64,000 bases of DNA from Cryobacterium sp. CG_9.6 (GTDB lineage Bacteria > Actinomycetota > Actinomycetes > Actinomycetales > Microbacteriaceae). Both the position numbers and the translations under genes were made by a program. The notes below the pieces were generated by a model that was given only the letters and a program-made list of their open reading frames with translations, was not told where the DNA came from and did not search any database. How positions within the stretch are numbered: position 1 is the first letter of the stretch; the number at the start of each line of letters is the position of its first letter. The stretch is taken from NCBI RefSeq assembly GCF_029893365.1, contig NZ_JARXUZ010000001.1, positions 1,984,001 to 2,048,000 of the forward strand, given 5' to 3'. This document shows, piece by piece, positions 1-8,357 of the stretch.

Positions 1-425
1 CGGATCCGGAGGGCACTGCCGCCGCACGTGCCATGATCACGACTGTGCAGCGTGCGGGTGCTGAGCTGTCCGACGTGTCACACATTAATGCGCACGCCAC
101 CAGCACGCCTGTGGGAGACATTGCCGAGTACAACGCTCTGCGCCGCGTCTTCGGTGACCTTCTTGATGGTATTCCGGTGTCTGCTACCAAGGCGTCGACC
201 GGTCACCTCCTGGGAGGAGCAGGTGCTCTCGAGGCCTTCTTCACCGTGAAGGCACTGGCGGAGCGCACCGCTCCCCCGACGATCAACCTCGTGGATCAGG
301 ATCCGGCAATCCCCCTCGACGTCGTAACGTCACCTCGAGTCCTCCCGGCCGGAGACCTGCTTGCCCTGAGCAACTCGTTCGGATTCGGCGGCCATAACGC
401 TGTCGTCGCCTTCCGCTCGGTCTAG
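1..425 (+). CDS. fabF: beta-ketoacyl-ACP synthase II, C-terminal part (partial)
   Basis: This is the C-terminal third of a condensing enzyme that elongates acyl-ACP with malonyl-ACP in type II fatty acid synthesis in the cytosol. The reading frame is open from base 3, so the gene begins outside the window; the first visible residues, DPEGTAAARAM, are typical of FabF. Both catalytic histidines of the family are present, in INAHATSTPVGD and in the K-containing SATKASTGHLLGGAG stretch. The glycine-rich LSNSFGFGGHNA near the end is the usual FabF C-terminal loop. The next gene, on the opposite strand, is DUF3145, a common actinobacterial neighbour of this gene. Confidence 0.95.
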   Translation, partial: DPEGTAAARAMITTVQRAGAELSDVSHINAHATSTPVGDIAEYNALRRVFGDLLDGIPVSATKASTGHLLGGAGALEAFFTVKALAERTAPPTINLVDQDPAIPLDVVTSPRVLPAGDLLALSNSFGFGGHNAVVAFRSV

Positions 426-509
426 AGCCACGACTGGCCTGGCCGTTAGCTGAGCAATTGCTCCATATCGGTCAGGCCAAACTGGCGGGCAACCGCGAGA
501 AGCTTCAGA

Positions 510-1031
510 TCAGCCCACTTTGTGCAGCCACACCACTGAATTGGCATCACTGGCCTGACGGAAGGGCTCAAGTTCGTCGTCCCAGGCCTGACCCAGTGCG
601 AGGCGCAGTTCGCGGTGCAGCTCGAGGGCATTCGTTCCCGCGATCTCTAAGGCATAGCGAATCCGATCCTCCGGAATAACGAAGTTTCCGGCAGTGTCGG
701 TCTGTGCATAAAAAATGCCGAGATCCGGGGTGTTCAGCCACCGTCCACCATCGGTGCCGAAACCGGCGTCCTCCGTGACTTCGAAGCGCAGATGCTTCCA
801 ACCGTGCAGGGCAGAGGCGAGTGCGGCCCCGGTTCCCCGGTCACCTTCCCAGTAATATTCGGCACGCTGGGACCCCATGAGCATGGGCTGGTCGGCCCAG
901 TCAAAGTTCACAGCCTCTCCGAGGGCGCGACCGGCGGCCCATTCAACATGTGGACACAGCGCGCGGGGTGAGGAGTGCACGTAAAGCACACCCCGCGCGG
1001 TTGGTGCCCGACGGGTTTGTGTGTCAACCAT
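510..1031 (-). CDS. DUF3145 family protein
   Basis: A 173-residue actinobacterial protein of unknown function. The N-terminal stretch GVLYVHSSPRALCPHVEWA and the central LRFEVTEDAGFGTDGGRW are the conserved DUF3145 blocks as I remember them, and the length fits the family. The ATG at 1031 is preceded by an AGGAACGGAG-like ribosome site. It converges on fabF, and this association with fatty-acid genes is widespread in Actinobacteria. Just past its TGA another frame stays open to about 446 and reads like peptide (WADLKLLAVARQFGLTDMEQ). I take the normal stop as correct because the family usually ends here. Confidence 0.9.
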   Translation of the reverse strand: MVDTQTRRAPTARGVLYVHSSPRALCPHVEWAAGRALGEAVNFDWADQPMLMGSQRAEYYWEGDRGTGAALASALHGWKHLRFEVTEDAGFGTDGGRWLNTPDLGIFYAQTDTAGNFVIPEDRIRYALEIAGTNALELHRELRLALGQAWDDELEPFRQASDANSVVWLHKVG

Positions 1032-1200
1032 TTTTCATCTCCGTTCCTGTGAGGTGCGTCTTCCCCAACGACCTCTGAACGAAAATCACGACACTGCTGT
1101 CATTACGTGAATTATGCCGCACTCTGCTGATAAATCGCAATGGCGTTGGACATTCGGGAAATTTGGGCAACCATGCCCCGCACTGAACCAGACGGGAGCC

Positions 1201-2901
1201 CTATTTGGCGTCGGCGTAGCTCGTGACCGTGGCCACTGTCAGGAGAAAATCAACGGGGAAGTCACCGAACAGGAGCCGCCCGGCGGTCGCCGCCGCAGCC
1301 GTGACAATGCCGGCAACCTGCTGTGCCAGTGCAACGGGAGTGTGCACGATCACCTCGTCGTGCAGGAAGAACACAAGGTGGGGTGCGCGATCGAATCGAG
1401 CGTCGACGGACTGTAGCAACCAGAGCTGCTTGCGCACTTCGGCCATCCAGCAGAGCGCCCATTCTGCGGCGGTGCCCTGAACGATAAAATTCCGTGTGAA
1501 ACGTCCCCAATCCCGCGACTGGCTGCGCGCGCGCCGCTCGTCGGTGCTCGTTGCCCCCGGCTCGTACGCCCGTGCCTGCACATCATGCCACTCGCGTGCC
1601 GGCAATGGAGAGGACCGACCGAGCCGTGTCGTGACGACCTCGCCCCGTTCACCCGTGCGAGCCGCCGCCTCGGTGAGACCAATGGCGCGCGGATACGCTT
1701 TGGCCAGCCGCGGCAGGAGACGACCACTTTCTCCGGTTGTCGCCCCATACATTGCACCGAGCATCGCAACCTTTGCATGGGCGCGAGTATCGATGACACC
1801 GCTGGCCACAATGCCGTCATAGAGATCTGCACCCCGCCCTGCATCGGCCATCTGCAGGTCACGGGACAGTGCGGCGAGGATCCTCGGTTCCAGCTGGGAC
1901 GCATCCGCCACGACAAAGGCCCACCCTTCGTCGGCGACAACGGCACCGCGAACCTGTTTGGGTAGTTGAAGCGCTCCACCGCCCCGTGCCGCCCACCGGC
2001 CGGTGACGACTCCGCCGGGAAGATATTCCGGATGAAAGCGACCGTTGACAATCCAGGTGTCCATCCACACCCAACCGTTGGCGCTCAGCAGTCGAAAGAG
2101 CTTTTTGTAGAGCAGGAGTGGTTCAACCACGGGATGCTCAAGTTCACGAAGCACCCACGCACGCGTGGACGTGACGGTGAGACCCACACGCTGCAGCGCC
2201 CGGAGCACGTCAGCGGGTGAATCGGGGTTCAGTTGCGAGTCGCCGAGGAGGGTCCGGATCTCCTCCGCTAACTTTTCCAGGCGTTCCGGGCGCCGGCCGT
2301 GCACCACTCGCGGTCCGAGTTGTTCCGTCAGCAGCTGGTCATGAATGTCCGTTCGCCAGGGCAATCCGGCATAGGTCATTTCGGCCGCAATGAGAGCACC
2401 GACCGATTCCGCTGCGAGCAACAGGCGCAACCGTCCGGGTTCCGATGCCGAAGCCACGGCTTCTAATTGGCGCACAAGTTCTTCTCGGTCATCGGACGCA
2501 ACGGAGGCTTCCGGCGCTCCAGCGAGCTCGCCGAAGTCAAAGAGCGTTGGCGCGGCGCCAGCGTTGTCTGCGTTGTTATCGTCACCCAACTGCTCACTGT
2601 GCCACTGATCCGCCTCGCGAGTGCCCACCGCACTGTGGACAGGGAGCGCCGAATTACGAAGAATGACATGGCAGAGTCTTAGATCATGACATCGGCGTAC
2701 GCGCCTTCCCTGCGCCAGCAAAAGTGCATAGACGCGGGAGGTGTCTGCCCAGACCCAGCGCGGCTCTCCGGGTTCCTCGTGAGCCACAAACTCAGCGAAG
2801 TCGCGGGCGGAGAGGACACGTGCCGGTCGCATCTGCCGTCCGTGGCTGTCACAGGGTTGAACGACGACGGCTTTGCCGGATTGACTGACCACGTAGTACA
2901 C
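1201..2901 (-). CDS. PolA-like DNA polymerase, actinobacterial short form
   Basis: A 566-residue family A polymerase with no 5' nuclease domain, of the type annotated in Actinobacteria as bifunctional 3'-5' exonuclease/DNA polymerase. Palm motif A is visible as VVADASQLEPRILA near residue 333, the motif B region as RAHAKVAMLGAMYG near 375, and motif C as HDEVIVH near 514. The first 200 residues are variable and I cannot see a complete set of DEDD exonuclease acids, so exonuclease activity is uncertain. Its likely job is auxiliary repair synthesis. The start is a GTG at 2901 with a weak ribosome site. It shares its strand with the downstream-facing DUF3145 gene. Confidence 0.85.
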   Translation of the reverse strand: MYYVVSQSGKAVVVQPCDSHGRQMRPARVLSARDFAEFVAHEEPGEPRWVWADTSRVYALLLAQGRRVRRCHDLRLCHVILRNSALPVHSAVGTREADQWHSEQLGDDNNADNAGAAPTLFDFGELAGAPEASVASDDREELVRQLEAVASASEPGRLRLLLAAESVGALIAAEMTYAGLPWRTDIHDQLLTEQLGPRVVHGRRPERLEKLAEEIRTLLGDSQLNPDSPADVLRALQRVGLTVTSTRAWVLRELEHPVVEPLLLYKKLFRLLSANGWVWMDTWIVNGRFHPEYLPGGVVTGRWAARGGGALQLPKQVRGAVVADEGWAFVVADASQLEPRILAALSRDLQMADAGRGADLYDGIVASGVIDTRAHAKVAMLGAMYGATTGESGRLLPRLAKAYPRAIGLTEAAARTGERGEVVTTRLGRSSPLPAREWHDVQARAYEPGATSTDERRARSQSRDWGRFTRNFIVQGTAAEWALCWMAEVRKQLWLLQSVDARFDRAPHLVFFLHDEVIVHTPVALAQQVAGIVTAAAATAGRLLFGDFPVDFLLTVATVTSYADAK

Positions 2902-2934
2902 ACTTCAATTGTGGCCTTGTGAGGCCGCGGGTGC

Positions 2935-3582
2935 TCACTCAGAGTCCCAGCTCGTGCGCAGGTACCCCGCTGTCTCTTCGTCGGTCAGCTGGTGAAAGTC
3001 GCGATAGAACTGCCCGATAGCCCAGAAATCCTGCGGTGCATGCAGCACGACAAGAATGTCTACGTCCCGGCGTAGATCGTCCACGGCCGTCGGTGGCGCC
3101 ACAGGAACTGCCAGCACCACTGTGGCTGCGCCCTGACTTCGAAGGGCTGCCACAGCAACTCTGGCCGTGGCACCCGTAGCAATTCCGTCATCGACAACAA
3201 TGACAACGCGACCCGTGGGGTCCTGGGACGGCCGGTTGCCGAGGTAACGCTCTCGGCGGCGAGCGATCTCGGCCAGTTCTCGGCGTCGCGCCCGTTCAAG
3301 GCCAGCTGCGTCCCGCCCCGTAGCCCCATACACGTCATCATTGACCACAAGCTGCGGATGAGCGCCGCCGACAACGGCCCCAAGAGCCAACTCGGGAAAA
3401 CGGGGAGCGCCGATCTTACGCACGATGAGCAGATCGAGCGGTGCCGCGAGTGTCTTCGCGACCTCAACAGCCACCGGGACGCCCCCGCGCGGAAGCGCAA
3501 AGACGATCGGCTCGAACAATTCGAGTTCCGCAACCCGCTCTGCCAACAACCGACCAGCCTCGGTTCGATTCTGAAAGATCAT
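2935..3582 (-). CDS. phosphoribosyltransferase family protein
   Basis: A 215-residue cytosolic protein with a type I phosphoribosyltransferase fold. The PRPP loop is VVIVVDDGIATGAT at about residues 126-139, and the upstream FALPRGGVPVAVEVA and LIVRKIGAP blocks are typical of the stand-alone, purine-PRTase-like group whose substrate is unknown. The frame is open to 3618, but I place the start at the ATG at 3582 because AGGAAAGGCGG lies just upstream and homologous proteins begin with similar MIFxNRxEAG residues. Nothing nearby suggests the base substrate. Confidence 0.85.
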   Translation of the reverse strand: MIFQNRTEAGRLLAERVAELELFEPIVFALPRGGVPVAVEVAKTLAAPLDLLIVRKIGAPRFPELALGAVVGGAHPQLVVNDDVYGATGRDAAGLERARRRELAEIARRRERYLGNRPSQDPTGRVVIVVDDGIATGATARVAVAALRSQGAATVVLAVPVAPPTAVDDLRRDVDILVVLHAPQDFWAIGQFYRDFHQLTDEETAGYLRTSWDSE

Positions 3583-3718
3583 CACCGCCGCCTTTCCTCT
3601 ACTGCTTCGTGCTGACAATGTAGCCTCGGCTCTGCCCGCTGACTATGGCAGTCGTCGAGCCCTCTGCGGACACCACCAGCTGATCGGCCCAGTGGTGACG
3701 TCGGCCTAGAGTTGGTGC

Positions 3719-4927
3719 ATGATCATCTCGCTTGAGGGCGTCACGCCGGAAGCCGCAGTTCAGCAGTACTTCTCCCACTTGGTATCTGATCGAATCAGCG
3801 CCAGTCCCACCTTTCGTGGTGGCCACATGCCCGCACACGCCGCACTCAACGCGTTTGATGTAACGGGATACGCGGCCACACGTAGCCAGGTACTTCCCGA
3901 AGCGGATCGCGGAGCGTCGGGGCTTTCGCCCTATATTCGACACGGACTGCTCACACTGCGGGAAGTCTGGGACGCCGTGACCGGCCCAGCGCGCGATGTT
4001 ACAAAGTTTCGGAATGAACTTCTGTGACAGGAATACGCACGGCACCTCTACGCACGTGTGGGGATGGACCTGCACCAGAACTTGCGGTTCGACGTGCCGT
4101 GGTCCGGAGATTTCACACCGTCGGCGTGGCCGCGCGACATGGCCTGCGTGGACGGGGCGGTCTCTGACTTGGAAACGCACGGCTGGCTCGTGAATCAAAC
4201 TCGCCTGTGGCTGGCTTCGCAGTACACCGTGCGCTCCGGGGCAGGGTGGATGGCGGCTCAAGAGTATTTCCATCGCCATCTGCTCGATGGCTCTCGCGCG
4301 GCCAACCTGCTGGGGTGGCAGTGGACGGTCGGCGCCGGTACAGGAAAACAGTATGGATTTGCGCGCTGGCAAGTTGAGAAGCGAGCACCGAAGCTGTGCG
4401 GCACGTGTGTTCTCAAGAACCGATGCCCGATCGAAGAGTTTCCGGCGGATACGGTTCTCCAGCCCGTTGCCGCTCCACCGACGAGACTTGCGGGAGATGA
4501 CGACCTGGCCACCACCCGAGGTCCGAGAGTGCCAATCGCACGATCAGCACCGGAATCGGTTCTGCTCACCGTGGAATCGCTCGGCGATGATGATCCCGCG
4601 CTTCGGGCTCATCCCGACCTCCCCGTTGTTTTTATCTTTGACGAACCGGCGCTCACAAAACTTCAGCTCTCCAGCAAGAGATTGGTGTTCTTTGTTGAAA
4701 CGCTCCAAGACCTTGCGCGGCGGCGGGACGTGATCGTTCATCTGGGTGACCCCCGGCTCATTGCTCCGCAACTTGCTGCTGCCATGACCTGGGCCCCCGT
4801 GCCCAGCTTTGCAAAGTATGCTGAGCACGCTGTTGAACTTCACCCCTGGCCGTGGCTGGTCGAACCTCACGCGGGCTCGATGACGAGTTTCACGGCCTGG
4901 AACCGGGCAATCACGCCGCCCACCTAA
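3719..4927 (+). pseudogene. photolyase/cryptochrome-like FAD protein interrupted by an in-frame TGA
   Basis: Two stretches in the same frame (3719-4027 and 4028-4927) read as one photolyase-family protein of about 402 residues, separated only by a TGA at 4025-4027. Related sequences carry Trp there (FRxELLWQEYARHLYAR), so the lesion looks like TGG to TGA. The first 230 codons resemble the FAD-binding domain (LSPYIRHGLLTLREVW, ANLLGWQWTVGAGTGKQYGF) with cysteines in LCGTCVLKNRC that suggest an iron-sulfur cluster. The last 130 codons resemble the alpha/beta antenna domain, normally N-terminal, so the order looks permuted. The rest of the gene is intact, so the stop is recent, a sequencing error, or bypassed. 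Confidence 0.7.
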
Positions 4928-4942
4928 CTGAAGAGAACACCT

Positions 4943-6403
4943 ATGCGCCTTCGTTGGCTCGCCGTCCTGGTACTGCTTTTTGCATCGTTTATGGACCTGC
5001 TCGACACAACAATCGTGAACGTGGCCCTCCCCGCCATTGAGCAGGACCTGGGCACGACTCCAGAGCAGCTGGAGTGGATCGTGTCGGGTTATGTGCTCAC
5101 CTTCGCGGTCCTCCTCACCACGGGCGGACGGCTGGGAGATATCTTCGGTCGAAAGCGACTGTTCTTGATTGGGGTTGCCGGGTTCACCGTGGCCTCGGCG
5201 TCGTGCGCCCTTGCAACGAGCGGAGACATGCTCGTCATCTCCCGTCTGGTTCAGGGGGCCTTCGGAGCAATCATGATTCCCCAGGTGCTGTCCATTATTC
5301 AGGTGCTTTTCGGTCCGAAGGAGCGCGCCGGAGCATTCGGCGCCCTCGGTGCGATCACGGGATTAGCGGCCGTCGCGGGGCCCCTCGTAGGCGGGATACT
5401 CGTCTCACAGAACGCTTTCGGCCTCGGCTGGCGCAGTGTGTTTATTATCAACGTGCCCGTGGGTATCGCCCTGTTCATTACGGCAGCACTCTGCATCCCG
5501 GAGTCGCGTGCCGCGAAGCGGGTGCGCTTGGACGTGGTCGGTGTCGTCCTCATCTCGGCCGCCCTGTTCCTCCTGGTCTTCGGGTTGATCGAGGGACGTG
5601 CCCTCGATTGGCCTGTGGGAATCTGGCTCATGATTGGCGCCAGCCCTGTGCTCTTAGCGGTCTTCATCTGGTACCAGAACTGGCTCGATAAGAAGACTGG
5701 CTCCGCCTTGGTACCCCCGTCTCTTTTTCACAGTCGCGGTTTCTCGGCCGGTGTACTCACCTCGTTCTCGTTCAGTGCCTCTATTGGTGGGTTCTTCCTC
5801 ATCCTTGTGCTCTACCTGCAGATCGGACTCGGCTTCTCGGCAATCGAGGCCGGCCTCACCACGCTCCCCTTCAGCCTCGCTGCCCTCGTGGGCACCGGAA
5901 TCGCGGTTCGCTTCGGCCCGCGTTTGGGAAAAGGGTTGATCTTCGTCGGTGCCATCACTCAGATCGGTGGTTACGTCTGGGTCAGGAACACTGTCGCCGC
6001 CCAGGCCGATTCCCTCGTTGGTTTCGACCTTGTTCCCATGATGGCGGTGGCGGGTCTGGGACTCACCCTGTTGGTCGTTCCCTTGACAGATGTTTCCCTG
6101 GCTCAAACATCCATTTCGAACGCTGGCGCGGCATCCGGTGTGCTCGGTACCTTCCAACAGGTGGGCGGAGCAATCGGTATCGCAGTTGTCGGCGTTGTCT
6201 TCTTTGGCGTTGTGGGAATGACCTTCACACCGGCTGTTCTTCGAGATGCCTTCCTTGCGGGCATTTGGGTACCCATTGTTGCCCTGAGCCTGGCTGCACT
6301 CGCCAGCATGCTCCTCCCCAATGTGGCTCAAGTGGCGCATCACAAAGTGGAAGCGGAACGCGCGCTGGAGGAAGAAGACCGCCAGCTTAAACTGGCGGTC
6401 TAG
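4943..6403 (+). CDS. MFS transporter, DHA2 family (14 TM drug exporter)
   Basis: A 486-residue polytopic membrane protein of the drug:H+ antiporter-2 type. The first helix carries FASFMDLLDTTIVNVALPAI, the D1 motif of the family, followed by motif A in GGRLGDIFGRKR and motif C-like ITGLAAVAGPLVGGIL. Hydrophobic segments run through the whole protein, consistent with 14 helices. It starts 16 bases after the photolyase-like gene and may share its transcript. The substrate cannot be read from the sequence. A perfect hairpin overlaps its stop codon. Confidence 0.9.
   Translation: MRLRWLAVLVLLFASFMDLLDTTIVNVALPAIEQDLGTTPEQLEWIVSGYVLTFAVLLTTGGRLGDIFGRKRLFLIGVAGFTVASASCALATSGDMLVISRLVQGAFGAIMIPQVLSIIQVLFGPKERAGAFGALGAITGLAAVAGPLVGGILVSQNAFGLGWRSVFIINVPVGIALFITAALCIPESRAAKRVRLDVVGVVLISAALFLLVFGLIEGRALDWPVGIWLMIGASPVLLAVFIWYQNWLDKKTGSALVPPSLFHSRGFSAGVLTSFSFSASIGGFFLILVLYLQIGLGFSAIEAGLTTLPFSLAALVGTGIAVRFGPRLGKGLIFVGAITQIGGYVWVRNTVAAQADSLVGFDLVPMMAVAGLGLTLLVVPLTDVSLAQTSISNAGAASGVLGTFQQVGGAIGIAVVGVVFFGVVGMTFTPAVLRDAFLAGIWVPIVALSLAALASMLLPNVAQVAHHKVEAERALEEEDRQLKLAV
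6377..6400 (+). terminator. perfect 9-bp inverted repeat at the MFS stop codon
   Basis: GACCGCCAG at 6377-6385 and CTGGCGGTC at 6392-6400 form an uninterrupted GC-rich stem with a six-base loop, ending one base before the TAG. There is no T run after it, so it would act as a pausing or RNA-stabilising hairpin, or as a non-canonical terminator, between the exporter and the rhodopsin locus. Confidence 0.45.
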
Positions 6404-6457
6404 ACCACGAGATAACGCGCCGTTTTTGGCGGCAGACGATGCCACTAAGCTGTGCGC

Positions 6458-6775
6458 ATGGGAAGCTTACGTTATGGCGCGTCAGCGACCGATATAAATT
6501 TTGATGACCGTGCGCTGTATCACTTGCAGGTCGTGATTGTGGCAAAGTTGCGACGCGGGGAGAGCTTCACCTTCAGCTGGGTCGTTGATCGAAATGGTGG
6601 CAGCGGTCGAATCAGTATCTGGTTAGACCCCAGCAGCACTCTCTCCTTTCGCTACGCCGATACCCGAGCCCCGGTGATCAACCGGGAGTGGATCGAGGCC
6701 CTGATGAAATCGGCCAACAGCACCAGCGGACTGTTTTTCAGCGCCGAACCAGATGTCTTGACGACAGCACGGTAG
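6458..6775 (+). CDS. small DUF7882-like protein upstream of rhodopsin
   Basis: A 105-residue soluble protein starting MGSLRYGASATDINFDDR, which matches what I know of the DUF7882 family common in Microbacteriaceae. Several copies usually occur per genome and the function is unknown. The middle is beta-rich (ALYHLQVVIVAKLRRGESFTF) and there is no signal peptide or membrane helix. It lies on the same strand, 109 bases before the rhodopsin gene. I recall that small soluble proteins encoded beside CryoRhodopsins have been proposed as signalling partners; whether this is that protein is inference. The ATG at 6458 is preferred over the GTG at 6452 because the family begins MGxLxYG. Confidence 0.8.
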   Translation: MGSLRYGASATDINFDDRALYHLQVVIVAKLRRGESFTFSWVVDRNGGSGRISIWLDPSSTLSFRYADTRAPVINREWIEALMKSANSTSGLFFSAEPDVLTTAR

Positions 6776-6884
6776 AGACAGTGCTGACCGTGAACAGTCT
6801 GTCGCCGAGAGCCTTGTCTCTAAGCTGCACCAGCTTCAGGTGTTCACGTTGTCCGGTGTCACTGAGTCTCGTGAAGAATCGACT

Positions 6885-7868
6885 ATGAACCACATGATCT
6901 CCGCACCGTGGGAAGCCTCTCTGACTCAGTCGGAGCATTCGCTTATTTTCTATTTCCTCGGTCTCACGGGCTCGGCTCTTGCATTTGGGTTTGTTCGCAC
7001 CTGGATCAGCCGAGGTGAGGTGGGTGTTCGCTACCGCACGGCGGTCATCGCTCGAGTGGGCATCATGCTCGTGGCTGTTCTGTCGTACATTCTCCTGATC
7101 ACAGCCTTCAGCATTGGGTATGACAAGGTCGGCGCTCTGTGGGTACCAAATTCACACGCCATTATGACCATGGCGCCGCGTTATGTGGAATGGTCTATTG
7201 CCGTCCCGCTGCTCACGATCGAACTGTTGTCCGTATCGGCACTGATCGGACGTCGTGCCAGGCGCACCGAGGCTGCAGCCGTAACCGGCGCTTTTCTGAT
7301 GATTTTCACCGGTTTTCTCGGCGCGGTTGTCATCGGCGATGGCCGCAGCCTGGAGTCGTTGCTCCTTTGGGGTGCCGTTAGTACAGTTTTTTGGATCATC
7401 ACCACCGCGATCGTCATTCGCGCAATCCGCCAGTCGCTCCCCCAGCTCACTCCGGAGGCGGCAGTACTGCTTCGGAATGCGACAATCTTGCTGCTGTCGG
7501 GGTGGGCACTGTACCCGGTGGCCTATCTGATTCCAGTGCTCTTCTCCGGCGGAGCCGCCACAACAACCATGTATATTCTGTTGTGTGCCACCGATTTGGT
7601 CGTCAAACTCGGCTTCAGCGGTCTGATCCACCGGGTGGCCAAATTGCGAACAGCCGAAGACGTTCGCGTTGGCGTCGACATCCACCAAGAAGCAATCTGG
7701 ATCTCATCCATCAAGCAATCCGACGCCGGAATCCCCACTGTCGTCTACCTGCCAGAAGTCGAAACCATTCATCAACGGCGTCCCAAACCGGCCGATAGCA
7801 ACGCCACGGCCACTGCTAGTGCGCCGAGCGAAGAGTGGGCGAAGGACCTGACATCCACCGACCTCTGA
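6885..7868 (+). CDS. microbial rhodopsin, CryoRhodopsin-like
   Basis: A 327-residue seven-helix retinal protein. With the ATG at 6885 as residue 1, helix G has D237 and K241 in CATDLVVKLGF, equivalent to bacteriorhodopsin D212 and retinal Lys216. Helix C reads RYVEWSIAVPLLTIE, so the Asp85/Thr89/Asp96 positions are E102, A106 and E113, unlike the DTD or DTE pumps. Helix F keeps WALYP. Helix B has a buried arginine, R57 (AVIARVGIML). Arg57, Glu102 and Asp237 fit the features I recall for CryoRhodopsins, UV-modulated slow-photocycle rhodopsins of cold-living actinobacteria. A hydrophilic C-terminal tail of about 70 residues follows helix G. No retinal or carotenoid gene lies in the window. Confidence 0.93.
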   Translation: MNHMISAPWEASLTQSEHSLIFYFLGLTGSALAFGFVRTWISRGEVGVRYRTAVIARVGIMLVAVLSYILLITAFSIGYDKVGALWVPNSHAIMTMAPRYVEWSIAVPLLTIELLSVSALIGRRARRTEAAAVTGAFLMIFTGFLGAVVIGDGRSLESLLLWGAVSTVFWIITTAIVIRAIRQSLPQLTPEAAVLLRNATILLLSGWALYPVAYLIPVLFSGGAATTTMYILLCATDLVVKLGFSGLIHRVAKLRTAEDVRVGVDIHQEAIWISSIKQSDAGIPTVVYLPEVETIHQRRPKPADSNATATASAPSEEWAKDLTSTDL

Positions 7869-7906
7869 TCTGTTCCCCGTGATTATTTACGCCGGTCCCT
7901 CACTGC

Positions 7907-8305
7907 GTGCGCCTACTCGAACCTCGACAGGCCGACACGTTTCGGGACTCGATCGAAGTTCAGCTCGTCTCCACCGCGCAGGCTCTTGCTGAGTGCACCG
8001 CTGACGCGGTGGCTGACGGCCTCGACCGGGGAATGACGGCCGAGGGGGCTCTGATAGCGTTGGCCGACCTGGTCGATGCCCAGACGGGTCTCGTACAAAT
8101 TGTCGAACAGGATGCCGACCAGGTTGACCGGGACGCATCAGCGCTCGCAACCATCGAGCGGCTCCCGGCCGAGCATTCCTGGCACCTGGCTGCTGCCGAA
8201 ATGTGTTTCGCGTTCCTCGCGGAACCGGAGGAAAAGCGCGGATTCGGGGCAGACGATGGCCGGCAAGCAGAGGTCGCACGGGCTCGAGGCTGGACCGTGG
8301 TGTGA
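7907..8305 (+). CDS. hypothetical protein
   Basis: I do not recognise this 132-residue soluble reading frame. It is rich in Ala, Glu and Asp, probably mostly helical, and its codon third positions are GC-rich like the neighbouring genes, which favours a real gene over chance. The proposed start is a GTG at 7907 with little upstream ribosome-site signal. It lies 38 bases after the rhodopsin gene and 52 before an FAD oxidoreductase, all on the same strand. Confidence 0.45.
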   Translation: MRLLEPRQADTFRDSIEVQLVSTAQALAECTADAVADGLDRGMTAEGALIALADLVDAQTGLVQIVEQDADQVDRDASALATIERLPAEHSWHLAAAEMCFAFLAEPEEKRGFGADDGRQAEVARARGWTVV

Positions 8306-8357
8306 TGGTGAAGCGCCCGGCCAGGAGACCGTCATAACCGTCTGACATGATGGGAGG

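Noticed and set aside
446..631. Extension of DUF3145 by a frameshift into WADLKLLAVARQFGLTDMEQ
   Set aside because: The family normally ends at WLHKVG-type residues and there is no slippery sequence; the extension is probably chance, although its composition is protein-like.
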